Below are positions 7,793 through 15,046 of a stretch of DNA of 19,170 nt, piece after piece. Below the pieces are notes generated by a model. That model ran no database searches. It had not been told where the DNA came from and was given only the letters and a program-made list of their open reading frames with translations. The stretch comes from Chthoniobacter flavus (GTDB taxonomy: Bacteria > Verrucomicrobiota > Verrucomicrobiia > Chthoniobacterales > Terrimicrobiaceae). Made by a program: the position numbers and the translations under genes. Each line of letters starts with the position of its first letter. Position 1 is the stretch's first letter. The stretch covers positions 1 through 19,170 of the forward strand of contig CAMDOJ010000011.1 of assembly GCA_945903555.1 (NCBI GenBank), read 5' to 3'.

Positions 7793-7793
7793 A

Positions 7794-9275
7794 ATGACAC
7801 TAAAAAATTACATCAACGGCGTCTTTGTTCCAGCGCAGAGCAGGGCGGTGAGAATATACCATAACCCTGCCGACAACTCACCGCTCGGCGAGGTGGCGGA
7901 ATCTGCCGTCGAGGACGTCGAAGCGGCCATCAAGGCCGCGAGAAAAGCGTTCGATGAGGGGCCTTGGCCGCAAACTCCGCCCGTCGAGAGGGCGGCCAAA
8001 CTTTTTCAACTGGCGAGTCTCATCGATTCGCGGGCCGAGGAACTCGCCTCGATGGAGACCCTCAACAACGGCAAGCCTCTGCGAGAGGCCCGATTCGATG
8101 TCGCGGATGCCGCCGCGTGTTTCCGATACTATGCGGGACTTGCCACTCAGCCTTCGGGAGAAACCCTCGAGATCAGCGACCCAAATATTGTCTGCCAGAC
8201 CGTTCGCGAACCCATTGGCGTTTGCGGCCAGATCATCCCATGGAACTACCCCTTGCTGATGGCTGCATGGAAGCTGGCGCCCGGACTCGCCGCCGGAAAT
8301 TGCTGTATTCTCAAGCCCTCCGAGCTGACCCCTCTCTCGGTTTCGCTTTTATTCGAGCTGATCGATGATGTCGGATTTCCTCCGGGGGTCGTTCAGCTTG
8401 TTTACGGCTTGGGGGATCCGGTGGGGGCGTGTCTTGCGGCGAGTCCCCTTGTGGACAAAATCGCTTTCACCGGTGGAGGAGTGACGGGCCGAAAAATCCA
8501 GATGGCCGCGGCGACGAATTTCAAAAAGATCACCCTCGAGTTGGGCGGAAAGAGCCCGAATATCATCTTCGCTGATGCCGACCCCGAAGTGGCGCTGGAG
8601 TATGCGCTTTACGGTATCTTCGCCGGTCAAGGTGAGGTTTGCAGTGCGGGATCGAGGCTTCTTCTCGACCGGCGACTTGGCGAAGATTTCCTCCATCGCC
8701 TGGTCTCCGCCTGCGAGAAGATCGTCGTCGGATCAGGAATGGATGAAAACACCGAGATGGGTCCGCTCATATCAAGGGGGCACCAGAAAAAAGTGCTCGA
8801 TTACATCCACGCCGGCTGCAGCGAGGGGGCGGAACTCCTGTGCGGTGGCGGGATCTACAATGACAAACGAAGCACGGGCAACTTTGTGCAACCAACCATT
8901 TTTTCAAATACCAAATCCGACATGCGCATCGTGCGGGAAGAAATTTTTGGCCCCGTATTGACCGTTCAATATTTTGATGGCGAGGACGAGGCTGTAAAAA
9001 TAGCAAACGACACCATCTACGGCCTTGCGGCAGGCGTCTTCACTAGCGATGAATCCCGCGCCCAACGGGTGATCCGCCGCCTTCGCGCCGGCATCACTTG
9101 GATCAACACCTACCATCCCACCTTCAACGAGGCCCCATGGGGTGGTTACAAGCAGAGCGGAATCGGACGCGAACTCGGCACTTACGGTTACGATGCCTAC
9201 ACCGAAGTCAAACAGATCAACACCTGCATCCGCCCCCAACCACTCGGCTGGTTTAAGGCCCTCTCAAAAAAATAA
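7794..9275 (+). CDS. NAD(P)-dependent aldehyde dehydrogenase (betaine-aldehyde dehydrogenase-like)
   Basis: Oxidises an aldehyde to a carboxylic acid. The 493-residue protein is full length for the superfamily. Landmarks are PWNYPL with catalytic Asn151, KPSE (174-177) for cofactor binding, FTGGGVTG (225-232), LELGGKSPN with Glu249, the nucleophile Cys283 in GQGEVCSAG, and the C-terminal EEIFGPV stretch. The overall pattern is nearest to betaine-aldehyde / gamma-aminobutyraldehyde type enzymes by recognition, but substrate cannot be read from sequence. The start at 7794 is chosen because AAGGGG lies six bases upstream and the family begins with the YINGVFVPA strand. An upstream in-frame extension lies inside the preceding gene and is not credible. 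No choline oxidation, transport or polyamine genes are adjacent. Confidence 0.95.
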   Translation: MTLKNYINGVFVPAQSRAVRIYHNPADNSPLGEVAESAVEDVEAAIKAARKAFDEGPWPQTPPVERAAKLFQLASLIDSRAEELASMETLNNGKPLREARFDVADAAACFRYYAGLATQPSGETLEISDPNIVCQTVREPIGVCGQIIPWNYPLLMAAWKLAPGLAAGNCCILKPSELTPLSVSLLFELIDDVGFPPGVVQLVYGLGDPVGACLAASPLVDKIAFTGGGVTGRKIQMAAATNFKKITLELGGKSPNIIFADADPEVALEYALYGIFAGQGEVCSAGSRLLLDRRLGEDFLHRLVSACEKIVVGSGMDENTEMGPLISRGHQKKVLDYIHAGCSEGAELLCGGGIYNDKRSTGNFVQPTIFSNTKSDMRIVREEIFGPVLTVQYFDGEDEAVKIANDTIYGLAAGVFTSDESRAQRVIRRLRAGITWINTYHPTFNEAPWGGYKQSGIGRELGTYGYDAYTEVKQINTCIRPQPLGWFKALSKK

Positions 9276-9362
9276 CTTCCCGTTTTTCTAGCGAATCCTC
9301 GACGGGCGTGCGGTGGCCGTGTATCGCGAAGAAGTGATTTTTTCTAACCCATCCCGCAACGC

Positions 9363-10064
9363 ATGAGCGCCGAAAACCGCAAAAAAGTTATCGTTCTTTG
9401 CAGCGGCGGGATGGATTCCGTCGCAGCGCTCTACGATGCGACTCGGACCCATATAGTGACGGCCGCGATTTCTTTTCACTATGGGGCTAAGCACAACGAC
9501 CGCGAGATTCCGTTCGCAAAGTGGCATTCCGACCGCCTCGGCATCCCCCACATCACGGTGCCTCTCGCTTTTATTGGTGAGCAATTTGAGTCCGATCTTC
9601 TCCAAAAAGGCGGTGAAATCCCCAAAGGCCACTACGAGGAAGAAACGATGAAAAAAACCGTCGTCCCCTTCCGCAATGGCATCATGCTTTCGATCGCTGG
9701 CGGCTTCGCTGAGAGCAAGGGAGCCGATGGTTTGGTGATCGCTGCCCATTCCGGAGACCATGCAATCTATCCCGACTGCCGCGAGGATTTCCTGAGCGCC
9801 ATAGCCGATGCCATACGGTTGGGAACGTATGCCCACGTTGAAGTGATGCGTCCGTTCGTCACCATGACGAAGACCGAGATCGCTAGGCGCGGACACGATC
9901 TCGGCGTCGATTTTTCACGAACATGGTCGTGCTATGTCGGTGGAGACGTGCAATGCGGGGAGTGCGGCACCTGCGTCGAGCGCAGAGAAGCCTTTCTTCT
10001 CGCGGGGATATTAGACCCCACGCCCTATTTCGCCACTCCGCCGCTTCCTGCCAAACCTCACTAG
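9363..10064 (+). CDS. queC: 7-cyano-7-deazaguanine synthase
   Basis: Converts 7-carboxy-7-deazaguanine to preQ0 with ATP and ammonia, in the pathway to queuosine in tRNA. The 233-residue protein has the PP-loop SGGMDS (14-19) and the zinc site formed by Cys190, Cys198, Cys201 and Cys204 in the WSCYVGGDVQCGECGTCVER stretch. Length and motifs are those of a complete enzyme. It is followed after four bases by queE, the enzyme making its substrate, so the pair forms an operon. I looked for a preQ1 riboswitch in 9276-9362 and saw none. queD and queF are not in the window. Confidence 0.97.
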   Translation: MSAENRKKVIVLCSGGMDSVAALYDATRTHIVTAAISFHYGAKHNDREIPFAKWHSDRLGIPHITVPLAFIGEQFESDLLQKGGEIPKGHYEEETMKKTVVPFRNGIMLSIAGGFAESKGADGLVIAAHSGDHAIYPDCREDFLSAIADAIRLGTYAHVEVMRPFVTMTKTEIARRGHDLGVDFSRTWSCYVGGDVQCGECGTCVERREAFLLAGILDPTPYFATPPLPAKPH

Positions 10065-10068
10065 CCCC

Positions 10069-10764
10069 ATGAGGATCTCAGAAATCTTTTACTCCATTCA
10101 AGGTGAGGGCGAACTCACCGGTGTGCCGTCCGTTTTCATTCGCACTTCGGGCTGCAACCTCCGTTGTCGTTGGTGCGACACCCCGTATGCCTCGTGGAAT
10201 CCCGAAGGCGCCGAGCGGAGCATCGAGAGCATCTTGGAGGAGGTCAAAAAACACCCAGCCCGTCACTGCGTTTTGACTGGCGGAGAACCGATGATCGCGC
10301 GAGGCATTCACGAATTGGCCGACGCCCTCCGTGCCGAGGGTATGCATATCACCATCGAAACGGCCGGCACGATTCCTCCCGGAGATATCGCCTGCGACCT
10401 CGCTTCCCTCAGCCCAAAACTTTCGAATTCCACTCCCGATGCGACGGAAATCGACGCCACTTGGGTCGATCGCCACGAAAAAACGCGCATTCAAACGGAC
10501 GTCTTGCTCGAGTGGATTGCAGGATACCCGTTTCAGTTGAAATTTGTCGTTTCTAGCGCGAACGATTTGCCGGAAATGGAAAGAACCATCGCGGATATCG
10601 GCGTGCCGATACCGCCGTCCAAAATCCTCCTCATGCCTGAAGGCACAAGCGACGAGTTGCTCGAATCCCGTCAGAGTGAGGTCATCGCCATCTGCCTAGA
10701 GAAGGGCCACCGCTACTGCGACAGACTCCATATCCATCTTTTTGGAAATACGATGGGCACCTGA
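10069..10764 (+). CDS. queE: 7-carboxy-7-deazaguanine synthase (radical SAM)
   Basis: A radical S-adenosylmethionine enzyme that contracts the pterin ring of 6-carboxy-tetrahydropterin to 7-carboxy-7-deazaguanine, upstream of QueC. The 231-residue protein begins with the family start MRISEIFYSIQGEGELTG. The 4Fe-4S cluster cysteines are in SGCNLRCRWCDTPY (Cys29, Cys33, Cys36, a CxxxCxxC). LTGGEP follows at about residue 69-74. The start lies four bases after the queC stop, so translation is probably coupled. The 3' end converges on pyrC with a 16-bp gap and no visible terminator. Confidence 0.97.
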   Translation: MRISEIFYSIQGEGELTGVPSVFIRTSGCNLRCRWCDTPYASWNPEGAERSIESILEEVKKHPARHCVLTGGEPMIARGIHELADALRAEGMHITIETAGTIPPGDIACDLASLSPKLSNSTPDATEIDATWVDRHEKTRIQTDVLLEWIAGYPFQLKFVVSSANDLPEMERTIADIGVPIPPSKILLMPEGTSDELLESRQSEVIAICLEKGHRYCDRLHIHLFGNTMGT

Positions 10765-10780
10765 GCCCAGCGTTGAGAGA

Positions 10781-12052
10781 TTAAAGCGCCCAGACTGTTT
10801 CGCCCGCAACGATCGTTCGCACCGCGCGCCCCTTCCAAGTGTGACCGTGGAATGGGGTGTTGTGTGAGAGTGAGATCGATTTGTTTTTATCAAATGTCCA
10901 CTCCAGATCGGGATCGATGATCGTGACGTCCGCAGGGGCACCGACACTCAGGGTGCCTCGGTCGAGGTTGAGAAGACGAGCGGGCTCGGCGGTATAAAGA
11001 GCGATCAGACGGGCCAGTGAGATCGCCGCGCGTTTGTGAACGAGAATGTCGCAAAAAGTGGAGAACTCGTTTTCCAATCCAGTGATGCCAAAGGGAGCGT
11101 GGTCGATCTCGACCTCTTTTTCGTAAAAGGCATGCGGGGCATGGTCGCTGCAGAGGATCGTGAGCGTGCCATCCGCAATGCCCTCAATGATGGCTTCGAT
11201 ATCTTCCTCGGTCCGAAGCGGTGGATTCATTTTGAAGTTGGAATCAAACGCGGCCAACGAGGCATCGGTGAGCGCGATGTGATGCGGACAGACCTCGCCG
11301 GAGATTTTCACGCCCCGTGCGCGCGCCTCACGCAAGAGTCGAACGCTTCCGCCCGAGCTGATGTGCTGACAATGAATCGGGGAGTCGCACAACTCCGCCA
11401 ACATGATGTTCCGCGCTACGATCATTTCCTCGCCGGCCCGCGGCCAGCCAGGGATGCCCAAACGCAGACTCCACTCGCCCTCGTGCATGATCCCATCCCC
11501 AACAAGCGAGTAATCCTGACAATGATCCATCACCGTCAGGCCAAACATCCGCGCATATTCCACCGCACGTCGCATGATTTCGTGATTCTGAATACAATGC
11601 CCATCATCGGTGAGGGCAACCACGCCGACGTTGAAAAGGGAGCCGAAAGGCGCCAACTCTTCACCAAGAAGGCCCTTCGTGATCGCGCCAGTGCAAAAAA
11701 CATTCACACAGGCTTCGCGCGCGGCTTTTTCCTTGATCCAGGTGATCGTCGCCGCGCTATCGGCCGAAGGATTGGTATTGGGCATCGCGACGATCGAGGT
11801 GAATCCTCCTGCTGCAGCCGCACGTGTGCCAGTGGCGATCGTCTCCTTGTGGGATTGTCCGGGCTCTCGCAAATGGACGTGAATATCAATCAAGCCAGGT
11901 GCAACGACGAGGCCACGCGCATCCAGCGTCTCGTTTTCGCTACCCGTTTGAGGTGCGGTTATTTTGCCATCCGCGAGCCAGAGATCGGCGACCTCGTCGC
12001 GGTTGTTGGCAGGGTCGATGATGCGACCATTGGTGATGCGGGTGATTTTCAT
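10781..12052 (-). CDS. pyrC: Dihydroorotase
   Basis: Closes N-carbamoyl-aspartate to dihydroorotate, the third step of pyrimidine synthesis. The 423-residue amidohydrolase keeps the metal ligands His58 and His60 in DIHVHLREPG, Asp150 in LTDDGH, His177 in MDHC, His230 in CQHIS and Asp303 in CSDHAPH. There is no carboxylated lysine at the usual place; Asp150 bridges the metals, as in the class typified by Aquifex and Bacillus. All residues expected for activity are present, so this is not the inactive DHO-like partner of some ATCases. Its ATG overlaps the pyrB stop as ATGA (12049-12052). It is the last gene of the pyrR-pyrB-pyrC operon. Confidence 0.96.
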   Translation of the reverse strand: MKITRITNGRIIDPANNRDEVADLWLADGKITAPQTGSENETLDARGLVVAPGLIDIHVHLREPGQSHKETIATGTRAAAAGGFTSIVAMPNTNPSADSAATITWIKEKAAREACVNVFCTGAITKGLLGEELAPFGSLFNVGVVALTDDGHCIQNHEIMRRAVEYARMFGLTVMDHCQDYSLVGDGIMHEGEWSLRLGIPGWPRAGEEMIVARNIMLAELCDSPIHCQHISSGGSVRLLREARARGVKISGEVCPHHIALTDASLAAFDSNFKMNPPLRTEEDIEAIIEGIADGTLTILCSDHAPHAFYEKEVEIDHAPFGITGLENEFSTFCDILVHKRAAISLARLIALYTAEPARLLNLDRGTLSVGAPADVTIIDPDLEWTFDKNKSISLSHNTPFHGHTWKGRAVRTIVAGETVWAL

Positions 12053-12984
12053 GCGGGTATGCCTGCGCCTCCCGCGCAGAGGTAGAGGACAGCCATGCGA
12101 ACGGCGATGCCATTGGTGACCTGCTCGAGAATCACGCTTTGCGACCCGTCAGCAACATCGCTGTCGATTTCCACACCGCGATTGATTGGGCCGGGATGCA
12201 TGACGAGGCAACTTGGCTTGAGTCGTGCCGCGCGGGCTTTAGTGAGACCGAAGAGGGCCGTGTATTCTCCGAGACCGGGGAAGTATTCTTTACGCTGACG
12301 CTCATGCTGGATGCGAAGAAGGTTGACCACATCCGCGCCCTCCAGCGCTTCGTCGATGCGATGCACCACACGCACCCCGAGATTCTCAAAACTCCGTGGC
12401 ACTAGTGTGGATGGACCCGCCAAGGTGACATTGGCGCCCAGTTTGACGAGGCCGAAGATGTTCGATCGGGCCACGCGACTGAAGAGAATGTCGCCCACAA
12501 TGACGACATTAAGCCCAGTAATGCGGCCAAATTTTTCCCGCATCGTAAAAATATCCAGCAAGCCCTGCGTGGGATGCTCGTGGGCCCCATCCCCGGCATT
12601 GATGATACTCGAATCCAGCCTCTCCGAGAGGAATCGGGCCGACCCAGGCGAACTATGACGGAGAACGATGATGTCGGCTTGCAGGGCCTGCAGGTTCAGC
12701 GCCGTATCCTTGAGCGTCTCGCCCTTTTGTAGACTGGATGCCGTGGCCGAGATATTCACCACATCCGCACTCAATCGCATCGCCGCTACCTCAAACGAGG
12801 TGCGAGTTCGCGTGCTCGGTTCGACGAAAAAATTCACCAAGGTTTTGCCTCGGAGTGCGGGCACTTTTTTGAGGCTTCGCTCGCCGACCCCCTTGAAGGC
12901 ACGAGCCGTTTCGAGGAGAAAATTGATTTCCTCGGAGGTGAGTTCATCCAAGCCGGTGAGATCTTTGCGGGTCCAGGTCTTCAT
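12049..12984 (-). CDS. pyrB: Aspartate carbamoyltransferase, catalytic chain
   Basis: Transfers the carbamoyl group from carbamoyl phosphate to aspartate, the committed step of pyrimidine synthesis. The 311-residue protein has the carbamoyl-phosphate loop STRTRTSFE (57-65), SLQKGE (84-89), HPTQGLLD (137-144) and HPGPINRG (263-270). All catalytic motifs are intact. No regulatory chain pyrI is adjacent; the neighbour is pyrC, the arrangement of PyrR-controlled operons. Both ends overlap neighbours by 4 nt as ATGA (12981-12984 with pyrR, 12049-12052 with pyrC). Confidence 0.97.
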   Translation of the reverse strand: MKTWTRKDLTGLDELTSEEINFLLETARAFKGVGERSLKKVPALRGKTLVNFFVEPSTRTRTSFEVAAMRLSADVVNISATASSLQKGETLKDTALNLQALQADIIVLRHSSPGSARFLSERLDSSIINAGDGAHEHPTQGLLDIFTMREKFGRITGLNVVIVGDILFSRVARSNIFGLVKLGANVTLAGPSTLVPRSFENLGVRVVHRIDEALEGADVVNLLRIQHERQRKEYFPGLGEYTALFGLTKARAARLKPSCLVMHPGPINRGVEIDSDVADGSQSVILEQVTNGIAVRMAVLYLCAGGAGIPA

Positions 12985-13538
12985 GGTTTGATGAGAGTGA
13001 CCGAGTCTGGTATCGCATCCAGATTCTCGAAGCGGACGCGGATTTTTTCCTCCCGTTTGGTCGGAAGATTTTTTCCAACATAGTCAGCGCGAATCGGGAG
13101 TTCCCTGTGCCCGCGATCCACCAGCACCGCCAACTCGATCGTGCTTGGGCGTCCAAAAGAGGATATCGCATCCAACGCCGCCCGGCAGGTCCGCCCAGTG
13201 AAAAACACATCATCCACCAGCACGAGCGGACGTCCGTCAAGGTCGACTGGCAGATTGGTCACCTCGAGTGCCGTCACTTTACCTCGAGTGGAAAGGTCAT
13301 CACGGTGCATCGAGATATCCAGCGTTCCAAGAAAGGGGCGAACTCCTTCAATGAGTTCGATATGATCCGCCAATCGGCGAGCCACTTCCACGCCACGCGT
13401 GGGGATGCCAGCTAAAACTAACCGGGAACCAGTAGAATGACGCTCAACGATCTCGTGAGCCATACGTCGAATGGCTTTTTGGATGGCCGCCCCGTCCATC
13501 GCAACTGCGCCCAAGTCTTGGTTTTCGTTTTTTTTCAT
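12981..13538 (-). CDS. pyrR: PyrR: pyrimidine operon RNA-binding regulator / uracil phosphoribosyltransferase
   Basis: PyrR binds a specific stem-loop in pyr mRNA when UMP is abundant and lowers expression. Many homologues also have uracil phosphoribosyltransferase activity. The 185-residue protein carries the type I phosphoribosyltransferase PRPP loop VLVDDVFFTGRT (106-117), preceded by LVLAGIPTRGVEVA (40-53) and LDISMHRDDL (73-82), all characteristic of PyrR rather than of other phosphoribosyltransferases. It heads the operon and its stop overlaps the pyrB ATG. A ribosome binding site (GAAGGGA on the minus strand, plus 13541-13547) lies just upstream and is partly paired in a predicted PyrR-binding stem, which suggests autoregulation of its own translation. 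Confidence 0.95.
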   Translation of the reverse strand: MKKNENQDLGAVAMDGAAIQKAIRRMAHEIVERHSTGSRLVLAGIPTRGVEVARRLADHIELIEGVRPFLGTLDISMHRDDLSTRGKVTALEVTNLPVDLDGRPLVLVDDVFFTGRTCRAALDAISSFGRPSTIELAVLVDRGHRELPIRADYVGKNLPTKREEKIRVRFENLDAIPDSVTLIKP

Positions 13539-13542
13539 TTTC

Positions 13543-13573
13543 CCTTCGCGGCCTCACAGTGCCGCATTAAAGG
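13543..13573 (-). promoter_or_regulatory. Putative PyrR-binding RNA element overlapping the pyrR ribosome binding site
   Basis: Reading the minus strand: CCUU (13570-13573), a UAAU bulge (13566-13569), GCGGC (13561-13565), the loop ACUGUGAG (13553-13560), GCCGC (13548-13552), one G (13547), then AAGG (13543-13546). The outer CCUU pairs with AAGG, and the inner 5-bp stem is perfect. The loop contains CUGUGA, fitting the CNGNGA loop of known PyrR elements. CCUUUAA at the 5' side, GAGGC after the loop and AAGG at the 3' side also match the Bacillus-type element as I recall it. One consensus pair at the base of the hexaloop is an A-G mismatch. The lower stem uses the core of the Shine-Dalgarno, so bound PyrR would block translation. 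No terminator follows, unlike the Bacillus attenuators. Confidence 0.72.
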
Positions 13574-13587
13574 TTTTAAACTGCGAT

Positions 13588-13821
13588 TTACTGGGAGGAT
13601 GTCGATTCCACTCGCATGGATTTCGAGCGACCTGTACGCCAATTCGATCGGTATTTGATAATCCAATCGAGCAAAGCTTTCTCAAATCCGATATCGCGAC
13701 CGGTCTTTTCACTTTCAATCCATTTGTGACGCAAAATCTCGTCACGTTCGGCGAGAAACTCTTTGTAGAGAACAGAGTTCTTAACCAAATCAAATGGTTC
13801 AGATTGCTGCGGTGAATTCAT
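13588..13821 (-). CDS. Small conserved-looking protein of unknown function
   Basis: The 77-residue protein is soluble and charged. Its core, about residues 17-62, includes SVLYKEFLAERDEILRHKW and SEKTGRDIGFEKALLDWI, with a predicted helical character. I recall uncharacterised small bacterial proteins with a similar W-x-SEK-x-G-x-DIG-x-x-x-AL-x-DW pattern, but no function is known to me and I could not search. AAGGA lies 11-15 bases upstream of the ATG at 13819-13821. It reads towards pyrR with a 49-bp gap and no terminator between, so it could be cotranscribed with the pyr operon. The position alone does not tie it to pyrimidine metabolism. Confidence 0.7.
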   Translation of the reverse strand: MNSPQQSEPFDLVKNSVLYKEFLAERDEILRHKWIESEKTGRDIGFEKALLDWIIKYRSNWRTGRSKSMRVESTSSQ

Positions 13822-13850
13822 AGAATCTCATCCTTATTTCAGTGAATTAG

Positions 13851-14099
13851 AAATGTCAACTTTTATCCCCGCACGAATTCATCGTCATCTCCGCCGCCGT
13901 CCTTGGCGGAACCAGTCTCTTCGGTGGCAAAGGCAGCATTCTCCCCGGCGCCGTGATCGGCATCCTTCTCGGCACAACAATCATGAACGGCCTCGCCATG
14001 ATGAACGCCTCGCCCTTCATCTACACCATCGTCCGCGGACTCGTCATCTTCATCGCCATCGCCATCGACTCCCGGAACTTCAAAGGCAAACTCCGCTGA
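13851..14099 (+). pseudogene. C-terminal remnant of a sugar-type ABC transporter permease (RbsC-like)
   Basis: The frame is open from an in-frame stop at 13848-13850 to TGA at 14097-14099 and has no start codon before the conserved part. From 13872 it reads HEFIVISAAVLGGTSLFGGK, then a hydrophobic helix (ILPGAVIGILLG), then SPFIYTIVRGLVIFIAIAID and a short basic tail. ISAAVLGGTSLFGGKGS followed by a final membrane helix and a basic tail is the hallmark C-terminus of ribose/xylose/galactose ABC permeases. Only about 75 of roughly 320 residues remain; the 5' part is gone. No ATPase or binding-protein gene is nearby. The break lies about 50 bp from the start of the divergent small protein gene, so a rearrangement joined unrelated sequences here. 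Confidence 0.85.
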
Positions 14100-14178
14100 C
14101 AAAGCGATCCCCGGTTTTCCGAATTTATTTTTCCCATGGGTTCCGTGCACCTCTTTCCGCCGCCCGGCGCTTCGGTTG

Positions 14179-14598
14179 TCAGTGCCCCAGGCGGTCCAGA
14201 GCTTGTCTTGGAGAGAGAATTTCCACGCCGATCGTTTTCATAGCCGCTTCGAGATAATGGCTGGGGTTTCCCGTTACGATCGTTTTATCTGTGGTTGCCA
14301 ACGCCACAGCAACAAAAGGCCAATCATCGGGATCGGGGAGTTCCATCTCCTTGCAAGACGTTGCGGGATGAAAACCAGACGAAGGCAAGGCAGCTAGCAA
14401 GGCTCTAACGGCGGCCTTCGTGAGCCTGAACTTGGGACGCGAAAGAACCTCGCGGTATTCCAAAAGGATTTTGTTGTCCCAAGCCGGAACGAACATTCCC
14501 GCGATAGCGGATTGAAGCACCTGATCGCAGACGCCATGAGGCGTTATCGCAGCCGAAACAAGGACATTGGTATCAATGACCCAGTGGGGCGTTGGCAT
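14179..14598 (-). CDS. PIN-domain toxin of a type II toxin-antitoxin pair
   Basis: PIN-domain toxins are Mg-dependent RNases that cut tRNA, rRNA or mRNA when freed from their antitoxin. The 139-residue protein has the first catalytic Asp in VIDTNVLVSA (Asp9), a conserved EYREVLSRP block (47-55) with the second acidic residue, PDPDDWPFVAVALA (88-101) with the third, and TGNPSHY (109-115) near the end. All acidic positions expected for an active nuclease are present. Its start overlaps the upstream antitoxin-like gene by 26 nt, the usual coupled antitoxin-first order. It belongs to the broad PIN_3-type group rather than to classical VapC by its motif pattern, which is my judgement. It lies in a region with gene remnants. 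Confidence 0.88.
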   Translation of the reverse strand: MPTPHWVIDTNVLVSAAITPHGVCDQVLQSAIAGMFVPAWDNKILLEYREVLSRPKFRLTKAAVRALLAALPSSGFHPATSCKEMELPDPDDWPFVAVALATTDKTIVTGNPSHYLEAAMKTIGVEILSPRQALDRLGH

Positions 14599-14896
14599 TG
14601 GCTTTTATCCGTCGGGTGGACCTTGCTGCATGGATTTCGGCATCGATGTCGGACATCGAGAGGGTGGCCGTATCGCTCAAAACCGCCTCCCGCTGGGTGG
14701 CTGCAAGCGCTTGGCCGAGTCGGAGCCTGCCCAACAACTCGATATCGGCCTCGATACCACCCGGACTCGGAGGAATGAGAATACCAACCGGTTCGCTGCC
14801 TCTTGTGATCACGCGCGGGCCGGATTTTGGGAGATTACGAAGAACCTTCGCCGTGTCCTTCGAAAGCTCGCGGGTATTCAACAGAATTGAATTCAT
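14573..14896 (-). CDS. Phd/YefM-like antitoxin
   Basis: The predicted antitoxin partner of the PIN toxin, probably binding both the toxin and its own promoter. The 107-residue protein begins MNSILLNTRELSKDTAKVLR and then has GPRVITRGSEPVGILIPP (28-45), the Phd/prevent-host-death N-terminal DNA-binding fold pattern. The C-terminal part (about 50-107) is polar and charged, as expected for a toxin-binding tail. I use the ATG at 14894-14896 because the Phd fold starts there. An upstream extension to 15022 adds 42 residues that do not look like the family and would cross the predicted promoter. The last 26 nt overlap the toxin start. Confidence 0.78.
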   Translation of the reverse strand: MNSILLNTRELSKDTAKVLRNLPKSGPRVITRGSEPVGILIPPSPGGIEADIELLGRLRLGQALAATQREAVLSDTATLSMSDIDAEIHAARSTRRIKANANAPLGH

Positions 14897-14902
14897 GAAA
14901 GC

Positions 14903-14931
14903 AATGTCCGACACTTGGGGGACACTGTCAA
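14903..14931 (-). promoter_or_regulatory. Putative promoter and operator of the toxin-antitoxin operon
   Basis: On the minus strand a perfect TTGACA (plus 14926-14931) is followed after 17 bp by GACATT (plus 14903-14908), a weak -10 with three of six consensus bases. The antitoxin ATG follows six bases later, so the mRNA would be almost leaderless. The spacer contains AGTGTC twice with an 11-bp period, about one helical turn. TGTCC (14905-14909) and GGACA (14920-14924) form an inverted pair. These could be antitoxin-binding sites. Confidence 0.4.
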
Positions 14932-14956
14932 GAACGCGTCCGAAAATAAAGGGCTC

Positions 14957-14976
14957 GTCGGCACGCTGATGCCGAC
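14957..14976. repeat. Perfect 7-bp hairpin upstream of the toxin-antitoxin operon
   Basis: GTCGGCA (14957-14963) and TGCCGAC (14970-14976) are perfect inverted arms around the loop CGCTGA. On the minus strand the hairpin is followed, after GAGCCC, by TTTATTTT, so it could act as a weak terminator for transcription coming from the right. Confidence 0.4.
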
Positions 14977-15046
14977 TTAGGTCGAATGCAAGCGTTGCGC
15001 AGGCACCAACTGATGTAGACACTGGATCTGCCGTAGTCTGGAGGCT

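Noticed and set aside
7671..7793. Extended N-terminus of the aldehyde dehydrogenase
   Set aside because: It lies inside the small membrane-protein gene in another frame; ATG 7794 has a good ribosome binding site and the family start.
9276..9362. Possible preQ1 riboswitch before queC
   Set aside because: No C-rich aptamer loop with the expected hairpin and A-rich tail is visible, and queC-queE are not placed behind any other clear leader structure.
14897..15022. N-terminal extension of the antitoxin
   Set aside because: It crosses the predicted promoter and hairpin and does not resemble Phd-type proteins.
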